64,000 nucleotides of DNA from DASXKD01 sp963762735 (GCA_963762735.1 CAVXMG010000023.1:4488-68487); one strand, 5' to 3'; numbered from the stretch's first letter, positions 18,228-27,008 are shown. Notes: a model not told the origin generated them from the sequence alone. Program-made: numbers and translations.

Positions 18228-18471
18228 CCGGCGTTAGCTGGCGCAAGTCCAGCTACAGCGCAAGCAATGGCGGTGACGTGCGTCGAGGTTGCCGAGGTGT
18301 GGCGCAAGTCGTCCTACAGCGGAAGCAACGGCGGTGACTGCGTCGAGGTGGCCGCCGCACTGCCCGACCGCCATCGCGGTGCGCGACTCCAAGGACCCCG
18401 ACGGCCCGAAGCTGATCTTCACCCCGCCGGACTGGGCCGCCTTCACCGCGACGATCCGCACCCGCGCCTAG
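18218..18471 (+). CDS. DUF397 protein with internal duplication, frameshifted
   Basis: Small DUF397 partner of the upstream XRE regulator. It starts MDLTGVSWRKSSYSASNGGD and ends with AIAVRDSKDPDGPKLIFTPP and the final ATIRTRA, as the family does. Unusually, the opening motif is duplicated: a 60-base block (WRKSSYS-SNGGDCVEVA) occurs twice in tandem from 18239 and 18300. Reading through needs two one-base corrections, near 18278 and 18367. Restored length is about 84 residues instead of the usual 60-65, the excess being the duplication. Confidence 0.8.
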
Positions 18472-18522
18472 CCCCCGCCATCGCAAATGGTGGCAGCCGC
18501 CCCGCGCCCCAGTCACGTGCGG

Positions 18523-18572
18523 CAGGGGGCTATCTGGGCGCGGAGTTCTGTCCGCGCCCAGATAGCCCCCTG
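18523..18572. repeat. Long palindrome, family A copy 2
   Basis: A perfect 22-base-pair stem around the loop GTTCTG. It has the invariant centre CGCGGAGTTCTGTCCGCG and arms (CAGGGGGCTATCTGGG outward) unlike those of the other copies. It lies between the DUF397 gene and a convergent minus-strand gene, so it might terminate both transcripts. Confidence 0.92.
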
Positions 18573-18668
18573 GCCCACGCTCATCCCCCGCCAGAGTAAA
18601 TGTTTGAGCTTGACCTCAACCGTCCACCGCAAACTCGACGTCTCGCGCCGCCGCCGCCTACCGCGCCG

Positions 18669-19043
18669 TCACCAAGGGCCTGGTCCGCGCACCGCAACGG
18701 CGCAACGGCGGATCAAGCCGAAGCGGAGACGCCCGGGTAGCTCCGCAGGCTCCACGTGCATGATCGCCGCCGTGGTCTCCCAGCCGGAGTCCGTGCCGCC
18801 GATCGCGTGGATGGCCGCCCGGAGCGTCGCGAGCGCTTTCACCATCGCTGCGGCCGGGTCCACGGCCTCCACCGTCATCTGCACATCCACACAGCCTGTG
18901 CCCAGGTCCGCGCCGAAGTCCGGGTCCTCGATGGCGCTGTCGGCAGCCTCGAGCCGCAGCAGCGCTTCCATCAGGGGATCGAGGCGAACTCCAAAAGCGG
19001 CCGGGTCTGTGCAGGTCACTTCTTGGACCGTCAGGTACTTCAC
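18669..19043 (-). CDS. Hypothetical protein
   Basis: A 124-residue cytoplasmic protein of unknown family. It opens MKYLTVQEVTCTDPAAFGVR and has an acidic helical region (DPLMEALLRLEAADSAIEDP) followed by a beta-rich stretch (GCVDVQMTVEAVDPAAAM) and helices. No signal peptide or membrane segment in this version. Start chosen at GTG 19043 with GAGAGGGA upstream; the frame extends to 19133 but the extra residues are low complexity. It stands alone between DUF397 and the TetR gene. Confidence 0.6.
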   Translation of the reverse strand: MKYLTVQEVTCTDPAAFGVRLDPLMEALLRLEAADSAIEDPDFGADLGTGCVDVQMTVEAVDPAAAMVKALATLRAAIHAIGGTDSGWETTAAIMHVEPAELPGRLRFGLIRRCAVAVRGPGPW

Positions 19044-19230
19044 CGGCGTTCCCTCTCGTCCGCTCCCAGGATCGCACGCCTCCGCCCCCGCCGCTAGAGC
19101 CGTTCCCGCAGTTCCTAAGTTCCATACCGACAATCACGAGAATTCGACAGCCTTGGCTATATCGCCTGCAGCGCGGCCGCCGTGCCCACCAGGCCTGACC
19201 GCACTAGTTCGGCCAGCACGTCATCGATCG

Positions 19231-19842
19231 TCACCGGGTGCCGCGTGCGCGAAGGCGGGACCGGGAGTCCAGATCGGCCGCGCGCACCCGCAGGTCACTC
19301 AAGGCCGCTGCGGCATGGAGCGGGAACGGTTCATCATTGTCCGCCTCCATCCAGCGCTCAACGGCGATTGTGAAGGCGAGCATCCCCACTTCCGCCCCTA
19401 GCCGGGCGGTCAGTTCGTCCGCGCCCCGTTCGCGCAGGGCGGCGTTGATCGACCTGGCGATCCGGGCGTGCTTGAGCAGTCCCCGCTCCTGCAGTTCGCT
19501 GTTCGCCGCGACCACCAGAACGCGCTGGGCGGCCTTAGCCCGCTGCTGCGGGGTCATCGCGACCTCGGCGGCCGCGAACGCCGCCTGCAGGCAGTCGGTG
19601 AGCGTCGCATCCGGGGAGGCAGCCCGGATGGCGTCGGCGAACAGCCCGGCCAGCACGTCTTCACCGCCGAACAACACCTCCCGCTTATCGGCGAAGTGCC
19701 GGAAGAACGTGGCGCGGTTCAAGCCGGCGCGATCCGCGATCTGCGCGACGGTCGTTTCCTCGTACCCGTTCTCCACGAACAGGTCCAGCGCGGCGGTCTC
19801 CAGGCGCTCGCGCGCGTCCGGTGCCCATCTGCTCACCATCAC
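19231..19842 (-). CDS. TetR-family transcriptional regulator
   Basis: A 203-residue repressor with a standard N-terminal TetR helix-turn-helix (about 10-55: AALDLFVENGYEETTVAQIADRAGLNRATFFRHFADKR, cited in part) and a helical ligand-binding domain. It is divergent from the NAD-dependent epimerase-like gene at 20002, and the intervening 160 bases carry three copies of a 19-bp palindrome. The natural reading is that it represses both itself and the divergent oxidoreductase until a ligand binds. Confidence 0.9.
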   Translation of the reverse strand: MMVSRWAPDARERLETAALDLFVENGYEETTVAQIADRAGLNRATFFRHFADKREVLFGGEDVLAGLFADAIRAASPDATLTDCLQAAFAAAEVAMTPQQRAKAAQRVLVVAANSELQERGLLKHARIARSINAALRERGADELTARLGAEVGMLAFTIAVERWMEADNDEPFPLHAAAALSDLRVRAADLDSRSRLRARGTR

Positions 19843-19851
19843 AGCCTAAGC

Positions 19852-19934
19852 GAGGCGACCGGATCGCATCACCTGGGCAAGTGATGCGACAGCGTCGCAT
19901 AGTGCTGTTAACATCGATGCGACCGGATCGCATC
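19852..19934. promoter_or_regulatory. Three 19-bp TetR-type operators
   Basis: Palindromes with arms GATGCGA and TCGCATC and a five-base spacer occur at 19852-19870 (one mismatch, GAGGCGACCGGATCGCATC), 19883-19901 (GATGCGACAGCGTCGCATA) and 19916-19934 (GATGCGACCGGATCGCATC). They fill the gap between a TetR gene and the divergent oxidoreductase. Spacing centre to centre is about 31 and 33 bases, roughly three helical turns. Confidence 0.85.
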
Positions 19935-20001
19935 GGCTTTCCGCCGCGGCGTCTGCGCCGCGCATCGTCATCACGCGAGGGCACGACCAAGGAGAATTTC
20001 C

Positions 20002-20883
20002 ATGCGCATCTTCGTCACCGGTGCTTCCGGCTGGATCGGCTCGGCCGTCGTCCCCGAACTCATCAGTGCCGGCCACAAGGTCCTCGGGCTGGCCCGCTCG
20101 GACGCGTCCGCCAAAGCCGTCGCCGACATGGGCGCCGAGGTGCTACGCGGCGACCTGAACGACACCGACGTGCTGTGCGCCGGTGCCCTCGACAGCGACG
20201 GCGTCATCCACCTGGCCTTCGTCGTGCCCAGCGTGAGCGAGGCTGCGACGCGGACCGACGCCAGGGCCATCGAGACGTTTGCCACCAGCCTCGCCGAGTC
20301 CGGCAAGCCCCTGGTGATCTCTGGCGGAACGCTCGTCAGGCCCGGCCGGCCCGCGACCGAACGCGACGAACTCATCGCCGCGGGGCCTATCGCGGCCCGC
20401 ATCGCCAACATGCAGGCCGCGCTGGCTGCCGCAGACAGGGGCGTCCGCTCCTGCCTGGTCATGCTGCCCCGCTCGGTGCATGGCGAGGGGGAACGTCACG
20501 GCTTCGTCCCCCAGCTCATCGCCATGGCCCGGGCTAAGGGCGTCTCCGGCTACATCGGCGATGGGACCAGTCGCTGGCCCGCTGTCCATGTGAAGGACGC
20601 CGCGAGTCTTTACCGGCTGGCTGTCGAGCAGGCGCCCGCCGGCGCAGTGCTCAACGCTGTCGGCGACGAAGGCGTGCCCGTCCGCGAGATCGCCGAGGCC
20701 ATCGGCCGGCACTTGAACCTGCCGGCCAAGTCTCTGCCCGCCGCGGAGTACGAGGGCATGCTCATGCACCTGCTCAGCACCGACATGCCCGCCTCCAGCA
20801 CCATCACCCAGGAACTCCTGGGCTGGAAGCCCACCCACCCCGGCCTCATCGAGGACATCGAACAGGGCCACTACTTCATCTGA
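20002..20883 (+). CDS. NAD-dependent epimerase/dehydratase-type SDR oxidoreductase
   Basis: Extended short-chain dehydrogenase of 293 residues. N-terminal nucleotide-binding motif TGASGWIGSAV, followed by DLNDTD and HLAFVVP strands. The catalytic YxxxK is not obvious at the usual place, so it resembles the atypical SDR group (NAD(P)-binding, hscarg/YwnB-like) as much as true epimerases. ATG start with AAGGAG upstream. It is divergent from a TetR gene and lies downstream of three operators, so expression is probably ligand-induced. Substrate unknown. Confidence 0.85.
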   Translation: MRIFVTGASGWIGSAVVPELISAGHKVLGLARSDASAKAVADMGAEVLRGDLNDTDVLCAGALDSDGVIHLAFVVPSVSEAATRTDARAIETFATSLAESGKPLVISGGTLVRPGRPATERDELIAAGPIAARIANMQAALAAADRGVRSCLVMLPRSVHGEGERHGFVPQLIAMARAKGVSGYIGDGTSRWPAVHVKDAASLYRLAVEQAPAGAVLNAVGDEGVPVREIAEAIGRHLNLPAKSLPAAEYEGMLMHLLSTDMPASSTITQELLGWKPTHPGLIEDIEQGHYFI

Positions 20884-21019
20884 CCAGCCCCGGACAGCAA
20901 GCGCGACAACGAGCCAGGGCGTAGCGGGATCGACAGTACGACCGCCGGACGCCGCAGAACTCATCGCGGCTCGCACCAAGGCGTCAGCATCACCGACCTC
21001 ACCCAGACTCCGGTGGCGG

Positions 21020-21799
21020 TCAATCGGCGGCCAGGAACGGAGCGGGCTGCAGCCGGCCGGGGATCGACCTGGTGAGGGCGTCGAGGATGACGCCGAGCCC
21101 GATCTCGAACTCGCTGCCGAAGTCGTACCCGGGCCGCATGATGTGCTCGGTCGCCATCTCGGCAAGGTGGGGGTACTCGCCGGCGAGGTGCCGCATGAAC
21201 GCGTCGGTGGCCTCGGTGACAGTCTCGGAGTTGAACGGCAGAGCCGACTCCTGGAGCGCGAATCCGTAGATGTAGCTGTCGAGCAGGGCATAGGCGTGGG
21301 CGGTCATGGCCACCGAGAAGCCCGCGGCCCGCAGCGTGGCGAGGGTCGCGTCGTGGTGGCGCAGCGTCGCAGGGCCGGGATTGGCCCGCGATTCCATGAG
21401 CCCGATCGCCCAGGGGTGGCGCCGCAGCGCCTGCCGGGCCGAGACCGCCCGGCGGCGCATCTGCGACGTCCAGTCGCCGCCCGGCGCGGGCAGGTCGATC
21501 TCGCCGAAGACCAGATCGACGATGCCGTCGAGGATCTCGTCCTTGCCGGCCACGTAGTGATACAGCGACATCGGCTTGACGCCGAGCTCGCGGGCCAGTG
21601 AGCGCATCGTCAGCGCCGCGATTCCCCCGGCGTCGGCAACCGCGACGGCGCCGCGCAGCACCCGCTCCCGGCTGAGCGGAGCCCGTTCTCCCCGGCTCCG
21701 GCTCTCTGGGTCCGGCATGTGGCTCCGCCTGTCTGGCTCCGGCATGTCGCTCCGCCTGTCTGGCTCCGGCATGTCGCTCCGCCTGTCTGGCTCCGGCAT
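21020..21799 (-). CDS. TetR-family regulator with repeated N-terminal leader
   Basis: Helix-turn-helix at about 40-85 (GIAALTMRSLARELGVKPMS, LYHYVAGKDEILD) and a TetR_C-type ligand domain. The N-terminus before the DNA-binding domain is a threefold repeat of DMPEPDRRS, each repeat containing an ATG preceded by GGCGGAG, so translation could begin at 21799, 21772, 21745 or 21718. I use 21799 because upstream codons would cover the operators. Divergent from the zinc-free alcohol dehydrogenase-like gene at 21910. Confidence 0.88.
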   Translation of the reverse strand: MPEPDRRSDMPEPDRRSDMPEPDRRSHMPDPESRSRGERAPLSRERVLRGAVAVADAGGIAALTMRSLARELGVKPMSLYHYVAGKDEILDGIVDLVFGEIDLPAPGGDWTSQMRRRAVSARQALRRHPWAIGLMESRANPGPATLRHHDATLATLRAAGFSVAMTAHAYALLDSYIYGFALQESALPFNSETVTEATDAFMRHLAGEYPHLAEMATEHIMRPGYDFGSEFEIGLGVILDALTRSIPGRLQPAPFLAAD

Positions 21800-21800
21800 G
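21712..21800 (-). repeat. 27-bp tandem repeat carrying repeated RBS and ATG
   Basis: Three and a third copies of a 27-bp unit at the 5' end of the TetR gene. Each unit encodes MPEPDRRSD and holds a GGCGGAG Shine-Dalgarno-like stretch five bases before the next ATG, so the unit duplicates a complete translation start signal in frame. The last copy (nearest the body of the gene) has diverged to MPDPESRS. Confidence 0.9.
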
Positions 21801-21824
21801 TCGCCCCCGCCCTGTAGCGCTTTC

Positions 21825-21872
21825 GTACTTAGTACTGTAACGTGCCTTACTGTACGCCGTACTAAGTACGGC
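21825..21872. promoter_or_regulatory. Two TetR-type operators
   Basis: GTACTTAGTAC at 21825-21835 and the perfect 17-bp palindrome GCCGTACTAAGTACGGC at 21856-21872 share the core GTACT-N-AGTAC. They lie in the gap between the divergent TetR and dehydrogenase genes, about 31 bases apart, and are strikingly AT-richer than the surroundings. Confidence 0.85.
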
Positions 21873-21909
21873 AAGAGTTGGCCGTGTCTGCGGCCCGGGA
21901 GGAATGGTC

Positions 21910-22938
21910 ATGGGACCAGAACGGCAGCACACGGCCATCGGCGAGGCGGCCCCGCCGGTGACGGCCGCGAGCACGATGCGCGCAGTCGTGCAGGACGGGT
22001 ACGGCTCCGTCGGCGTCCTGGGCCTCACGCGGATCGCCCGGCCCGAGCCGGGCGCCGGCGAAGTGCTCTTGCAGGTGCACGCCGCCGGATTGGACCGGGG
22101 CCAGTGGCATCTGATGACGGGCCAGCCGTACCTGATGCGCCCGGTTACCGGTCTCCGCGGGCCGAAGAACCCGGTAATGGGGCTTGATGTGGCCGGCACG
22201 GTCGTGGCGGCAGGCCCGGCCGTGACCCGGTTCTCGGTGGGTGATGAGGTGTTCGGCTTCGGCAAGGGCACCTTCGCCGAGTACGCGGTGGCCCGCGAGG
22301 ACAAGCTTGCTCCCAAGCCCCGGAACGTCAGCCTGACGCAGGCCGCGGTGGTGCCGGTGTCCGCGGTCACCGCCCTGCTGGCCCTGACCGACGTCGGCCA
22401 CGTCAAGGCAGGGCAGAAAGTGCTGATCACTGGCGCGTCGGGCGGCGTCGGCAGCTACGCCGTGCAGTTGGCCGCCGCGTTCGAGGCGGAGGTCACCGGC
22501 GTGTGCAGCACCGCGAAAGCCGACTTCGTGCGCTCCCTCGGCGCCGCCCACGTCATCGACTACACCCAAGATGACTTCGCCGACAGCGGCCATTACGACC
22601 TGATCATCGACATCGCCGGAAACCCTGCCATCTCCCGGCTCCGCCACGCGCTCACCCATGCCGGGACCGCCGTCATCACCGGCGGCGAGCACGGCGGCAA
22701 CTGGACCGGCATGGGCCGGCAGCTCCAGGCCCTGGCGCTCTCCCCGTTCCTGCGCCAGCGGCTGGCCATGGTCACCCCCCGGCAGCGCTCGGCCGACCTC
22801 GAACGGCTCACCGTCCTCATCGAGGCCGGCAAGGTAACCCCGAGCATCGGCGCGACCTACCCGCTGGACGAGGTCCCCGAAGCCATGCGCTACCTCGAAT
22901 CCGGGGCAGCGCGAGGGAAGATCGCCATCGTCATCTAA
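21910..22938 (+). CDS. NAD(P)-dependent medium-chain alcohol dehydrogenase / quinone oxidoreductase
   Basis: MDR-superfamily oxidoreductase of about 342 residues. GroES-like N-terminal domain (GEVLLQVHAAGLDRGQWH, GLDVAGTVVAAG) and Rossmann domain with LITGASGGVGSYAVQLA. No catalytic zinc cysteine cluster is present, so it belongs to the zinc-independent quinone reductase-like branch. ATG 21910 is preferred over 21904 because GGAGGA is then correctly spaced. Under control of the divergent TetR through the twin palindromes upstream. Substrate unknown. Confidence 0.88.
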   Translation: MGPERQHTAIGEAAPPVTAASTMRAVVQDGYGSVGVLGLTRIARPEPGAGEVLLQVHAAGLDRGQWHLMTGQPYLMRPVTGLRGPKNPVMGLDVAGTVVAAGPAVTRFSVGDEVFGFGKGTFAEYAVAREDKLAPKPRNVSLTQAAVVPVSAVTALLALTDVGHVKAGQKVLITGASGGVGSYAVQLAAAFEAEVTGVCSTAKADFVRSLGAAHVIDYTQDDFADSGHYDLIIDIAGNPAISRLRHALTHAGTAVITGGEHGGNWTGMGRQLQALALSPFLRQRLAMVTPRQRSADLERLTVLIEAGKVTPSIGATYPLDEVPEAMRYLESGAARGKIAIVI

Positions 22939-23050
22939 CTGGCCTCGATGTGACGAGATCAGGCCGGGGCGCGCGGGCGCTCTGCGCGGCTAGCCACGCT
23001 CACCTTGGGATTTGCGGGCCAGATCACGCGGGCGATGGCACGATGCAAGG

Positions 23051-24934
23051 GTGCGATCCGAAACGGTGGTAGCCGGGCAAGACCGCGTGGACGCGACAGC
23101 GCGCGCGGTGATCGAGTGCGCGGCCGATGCCATCGTGGCCTTCAGCGCCGAGCGGGCCGTGCTGCTGTGGAACCCGGCGGCCGAGCGGATGTTCGGCTGG
23201 AGCGCCGGGGAAGTCCTCGGTGCGGAACCGGCGCTGATCCCCGAAGAACTCAAGGCCGAGCACAACGCCGCCCTGGAACGGGTCCGCTCCGGCGGCCAGA
23301 TCTCCTACGTGACCCGCCGCGCCCGCAAGGACGGCAAGCTGCTTGACCTGCGGATCGACGCGAGCGCGCTGCGGGACCGTTCCGGCGAGGTCATCGGCTG
23401 GGTGAACGTGTGCCACCGGACCGGCGAGGACGCCGCCGCCCGGCACCACGTGGCCGAGCGGGCCCGGGTGGTCCGCAAGCTCGGCGACGTGGTCGCCGAC
23501 ATGAACGCCCAGCGCGACCTGGAGGCCGTGCTGGACCGGATCGCCGCCAGCCTGTGCGACCTGACCGGTGCCGACGCCGGCGGTTTCGTGCTGATCGAGG
23601 ACAACCGGGTGCGCCTGGTCAGCATGGACGGGCTGCCCGCCCGGCTCCGTGGCCGCACCTCCGACCTGCCCACCAGCATGGTCGGCCAGCTCATGCGGTC
23701 CGGGCGCAACGTGATGATGGCGACCGGTGAGTCCGGTGAGTTCGCCGACCTGATCTGGTCGGCGCTGCCCGGGCTGCACACGATCGCGCTGGCCCTGTCC
23801 CATGTCGGGGACCGCCCCTACGGCGCCCTGTACGCCCTCTACAGCGGCCGCAAGGTCGGGCACGTGGAACTTGAACTGCTGGAACTGCTCGCCGGGCACG
23901 CCGGGGTGGCGCTCACCAACGCGACCGCGTTCGAGGAACTGGTACGGCAGCGGGCCCACGAGCGCGCGGTGATCGACGCCAGCGCGGACGGCATCGCCGT
24001 GCTCGACGGCGCCGGGCTGATCCGGCAGTGGAATCCGGCGGCGGCCATGCTGACCGGGATGTCCGCCGAGGAGGTGACCGGAAAGCCGCCGCCGTTCCCG
24101 GTGCCAGAGCCCGGCGCACCCCGGGTCACCCACCGGCTGCCCACCGGCCGGTGGCTCGACGTTTTGTGTAATGAATTGAACGAGAAGGACGAGCGGGTCG
24201 TGGACTTCCGCGACGTCACCGCCGCCAAGGAACTCGAAGAGGCCAAGGACCTGTTCCTGGCCACCACCAGCCACGAGCTGCGCACCCCGATCACCGTGGT
24301 GCAGGGGTTCGCGAGCACGCTGGCCCAGCGCTGGGACAAGCTCACCGACGCCGAGCGCCGCGCCGCGGTGCAGACGATCGCCGAGCGGGCCGGCTCGCTG
24401 AGCCACCTGGTGGAGCAACTGCTGCTCGGCGCCCGCGCCGGAGCCGACCAGCTCACCGTGCGGAACGGCCCGTTGGACCTGGCGGCGCTGCTGCGCGGGA
24501 CGGTGACCGCGTTCTTGTCGCTGTCGGACAAGCACACGCTGGTGGCCGAGATCCCCGCCGACCTGCCCCAGGCGAACGGGGACGCGATGGCCACCGACAT
24601 CATGGTCGGCCAGTTGCTGGAGAACGCGTTCAAGTACTCACCGAACGGCGGCACGATCACCGTCGCCGCCAGGCCTGCCGGGGACTGGATCGAGGTCACC
24701 GTGGACGACGAGGGCATCGGCATCGCCCCGGGGGACCATGAGCGGATCTTCGAGCGGTTCGTCCAGGGCGAGACCGGCGACCGGCGCAGGTTCGGCGGCA
24801 TCGGCCTGGGCCTGTACATCGTCCGCCAGCTTGCCCGGGCGCAGGACGGCGAGGTGGCGGCCGCCTCCCGGGCAGGCGGCGGGACCAGGATGAGCCTGCA
24901 ACTGCGCCGCGCCGGCCCGCCCGGTCCCGCCTGA
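23051..24934 (+). CDS. PAS-GAF-PAS hybrid sensor histidine kinase
   Basis: Sensor kinase of about 627 residues with no clear transmembrane segment, so probably cytosolic. Order: PAS (about 15-125, NPAAERMFGWSAGEVLG), GAF (about 155-310, starting LEAVLDRIAASLCDLTGADA), second PAS (about 320-400), HisKA with phospho-accepting His in TTSHELRTPI, HATPase with N box QLLENAFKYSPNGG, G1 VDDEGIGI and G2 GGIGLGLYIVRQL. Start set at GTG 23051 preceded by AAGG. No response regulator gene is adjacent, so it is an orphan kinase in this window. Confidence 0.9.
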   Translation: MRSETVVAGQDRVDATARAVIECAADAIVAFSAERAVLLWNPAAERMFGWSAGEVLGAEPALIPEELKAEHNAALERVRSGGQISYVTRRARKDGKLLDLRIDASALRDRSGEVIGWVNVCHRTGEDAAARHHVAERARVVRKLGDVVADMNAQRDLEAVLDRIAASLCDLTGADAGGFVLIEDNRVRLVSMDGLPARLRGRTSDLPTSMVGQLMRSGRNVMMATGESGEFADLIWSALPGLHTIALALSHVGDRPYGALYALYSGRKVGHVELELLELLAGHAGVALTNATAFEELVRQRAHERAVIDASADGIAVLDGAGLIRQWNPAAAMLTGMSAEEVTGKPPPFPVPEPGAPRVTHRLPTGRWLDVLCNELNEKDERVVDFRDVTAAKELEEAKDLFLATTSHELRTPITVVQGFASTLAQRWDKLTDAERRAAVQTIAERAGSLSHLVEQLLLGARAGADQLTVRNGPLDLAALLRGTVTAFLSLSDKHTLVAEIPADLPQANGDAMATDIMVGQLLENAFKYSPNGGTITVAARPAGDWIEVTVDDEGIGIAPGDHERIFERFVQGETGDRRRFGGIGLGLYIVRQLARAQDGEVAAASRAGGGTRMSLQLRRAGPPGPA

Positions 24935-24953
24935 TTCCCGCCTGCCGGCGGTT

Positions 24954-26141
24954 TTACCCGGAGTACCGCTCGGCCAGGGTCAGGCCGGCGGTGCTGGTCG
25001 CGAAGGCGCCGACGGCCACGCACTGCGCCGCCGAGGTGCAGTCGACCGCGTTGAGGGCGGTGAACACCGAGCCGGCCGGATTGGGGGTTGGCTGCACCGC
25101 CCAGGTGCTGCCGTTCCACCGCTCGGCCAGGCTGTTGGTCGGGTCACCCCCGCCGGCCACCGGTGACCAGTCGCCTGCGGCGACGCATACGGCCGCGGCC
25201 GGGCACGACACCCCGTTGAGCGTGGCCTGGCGGTTGCCTCGTGGCGGGGCCACCTGTTCCCGGGCCCAGGTACTCCCGTTGCCGGCCTCGGCCAGCGGTC
25301 CCTGGCCGGAGAAGCCGACCCAGAAGCCCACCGAAGTGCATGCCGTCGCGCTGCTGCAGGACACCGCGTTGTCCTCGTCCTGCATCTGGCTGCCCGGGTT
25401 GAGCTGATGCTGCATGGCCCAGGCTGTCCCGTTCCAGCGCATAGCGAACACCGACTGGGCGATGTCCGCGAAATCGAAGTCGCCGCCGGCCATGCACGCG
25501 CTGGCCGCCGTGCACGACACCGAAGTGAGCAAGCTGCCGTTGTCCGCGTGCGGGTTCGGCACCGGCACCTTCGTCCAGGCCGAGCCGTTCCACTGCTCCG
25601 CGAGGGGCTGGTACAGCACGGTGGGCGCCGGCTTGGCGAACCCGCCGACGGCCATGCACGAGCCGGGGGATGTGCAGGACACCGCGTCCAGCAGGGCGCC
25701 GCCCTTCCCCAGCGGCGGGGTGCGCTGGATCGCCCAGGTGCTGCCGTTCCATGCTTCGACGAGGGCCTGTCCGTTCGGGTCGGCGGTGCTGACCGAGAAC
25801 CCGGTCGCGACACACCGGCGGGCGGTGGGGCAGGACAGGCCGGACAGGAAGTTGTTCCGCGCGCCGGGCATGGCAGGGATGGGCTGGAGCGCCCAGCCCG
25901 TGCCGTTCCACCGCTCGGCCAGCGGCAGGTAGCCGGACCCGGTGGTGTAGTCGCCGACCGCCTCACACAACCGGGGCCGCGCGCACGAGACCGCCAGCAG
26001 GCGCGAGTTCGTCGCTCCCGGCGGGTTGGGGCTGGGCTGAACCGACCAGCCGGAGGAGGCCTGCGCACCCGCCGGCGCGGCCGGGGCAACGCCCAGCGCC
26101 AGCGCCGCGAAGACGAAAGCCACCGCCCGGGACCGTGTCAT
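24954..26141 (-). CDS. Secreted seven-repeat protein (beta-propeller-like)
   Basis: Exported protein of 395 residues: signal peptide (about 1-27, ending APAGAQA) followed by about seven repeats of 50-58 residues. Each repeat has the pattern WNGSTWAVQPTPNP, a spacer, LNAVDCTSAAQCVAVG, a spacer and LAERYSG. The two cysteines five or six residues apart in each repeat probably form a disulfide. Seven such repeats would suit a beta-propeller, closed by the C-terminal LAERYSG. Families like this are common surface proteins of actinomycetes without known function. Single gene, facing away from the histidine kinase's end. Confidence 0.85.
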   Translation of the reverse strand: MTRSRAVAFVFAALALGVAPAAPAGAQASSGWSVQPSPNPPGATNSRLLAVSCARPRLCEAVGDYTTGSGYLPLAERWNGTGWALQPIPAMPGARNNFLSGLSCPTARRCVATGFSVSTADPNGQALVEAWNGSTWAIQRTPPLGKGGALLDAVSCTSPGSCMAVGGFAKPAPTVLYQPLAEQWNGSAWTKVPVPNPHADNGSLLTSVSCTAASACMAGGDFDFADIAQSVFAMRWNGTAWAMQHQLNPGSQMQDEDNAVSCSSATACTSVGFWVGFSGQGPLAEAGNGSTWAREQVAPPRGNRQATLNGVSCPAAAVCVAAGDWSPVAGGGDPTNSLAERWNGSTWAVQPTPNPAGSVFTALNAVDCTSAAQCVAVGAFATSTAGLTLAERYSG

Positions 26142-26231
26142 GCCGCACCAGCCATCGTGAGGTGTTTCACGAAGAGTATTCCGGTTTGGGCGATCCCGGG
26201 AGGGCCCTGTCCAGGGCCGGCGCTGAGCCCG

Positions 26232-27008
26232 TTACTTGGGCTCGCGGACGCGCGGCTCGCCGCCGGTCGCGGCGAGGTAGGCGTCGACGATCTCCGGGAC
26301 ATTCTCCCCGGCCTGGACGATCTGGCCCTTCTCCAGCCAGATGACCTTGTTGCAGGTCTCCTCGATCTCGCCCAGGTTGTGCGCGACCAGGAACACCGTG
26401 CCGGCCTGCGCCCGCAACTCGTCGATGCGCCGGTGGCTCTTGATCCGGAACTCGGCGTCGCCGGTGGCCAGCGCCTCGTCCACGAGCAGGATGTCCTGGC
26501 TCTTGGCGGATGCGATGGCGAACCGCAGCCGGGACCCCATGCCGCTGGAGTAGGTCTTCATCGCAAGGTTGATGAAGTCGCCGACGCCGGAGAAGTCCAC
26601 GATCGACTGGTAGCGCTCCTTGACCGTCTGCGGGCTCATGCCCATCGCCAGGCAGCCGAGCACGACGTTCTTCTCGCCGGTGAGGTTCTCCAGCAGGGCG
26701 GCGTTCACCCCGAGCAGCGCCGCGTGCCCCTGGGTGTAGACCATGCCCTGCTCGGCGGGCAGCAGCCCGGCGATCGCGCGCAGCAGGGTGGACTTGCCGG
26801 ACCCGTTGCGCCCGATCACCCCGACCGCGTCGCCTTCGTAGGCCACGAACGACATGCCCCGGATGGCGTGCACCTCGCGGATCGACGGCCGCCGCTGCCG
26901 CCTCACCATGCGCAGCAGCGCGGTCGCCGCCGTGCCCTTGTCCGCACCCGAGCCGTACACCCGGTACACCACGTGCAGGTCGTCGACGACGACCATCGGC
27001 TCAGCCAC
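26232..27008 (-). CDS. Polysaccharide/teichoic-acid ABC exporter, ATP-binding subunit
   Basis: Energises export of a lipid-linked glycan. The 258-residue ATPase has Walker A GRNGSGKST (about 74-82), ABC signature YSSGMGSRL, Walker B ILLVDE and the switch His in LVAHN. The AALLGVNAALLENLTGEKNV motif is characteristic of the Wzt/TagH/RfbE group. The C-terminus lacks a carbohydrate-binding extension. Its 5' end overlaps the permease gene by eight bases, so the two are cotranslated. In mycobacteria the equivalent pair exports the galactan precursor. Confidence 0.92.
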   Translation of the reverse strand: MAEPMVVVDDLHVVYRVYGSGADKGTAATALLRMVRRQRRPSIREVHAIRGMSFVAYEGDAVGVIGRNGSGKSTLLRAIAGLLPAEQGMVYTQGHAALLGVNAALLENLTGEKNVVLGCLAMGMSPQTVKERYQSIVDFSGVGDFINLAMKTYSSGMGSRLRFAIASAKSQDILLVDEALATGDAEFRIKSHRRIDELRAQAGTVFLVAHNLGEIEETCNKVIWLEKGQIVQAGENVPEIVDAYLAATGGEPRVREPK

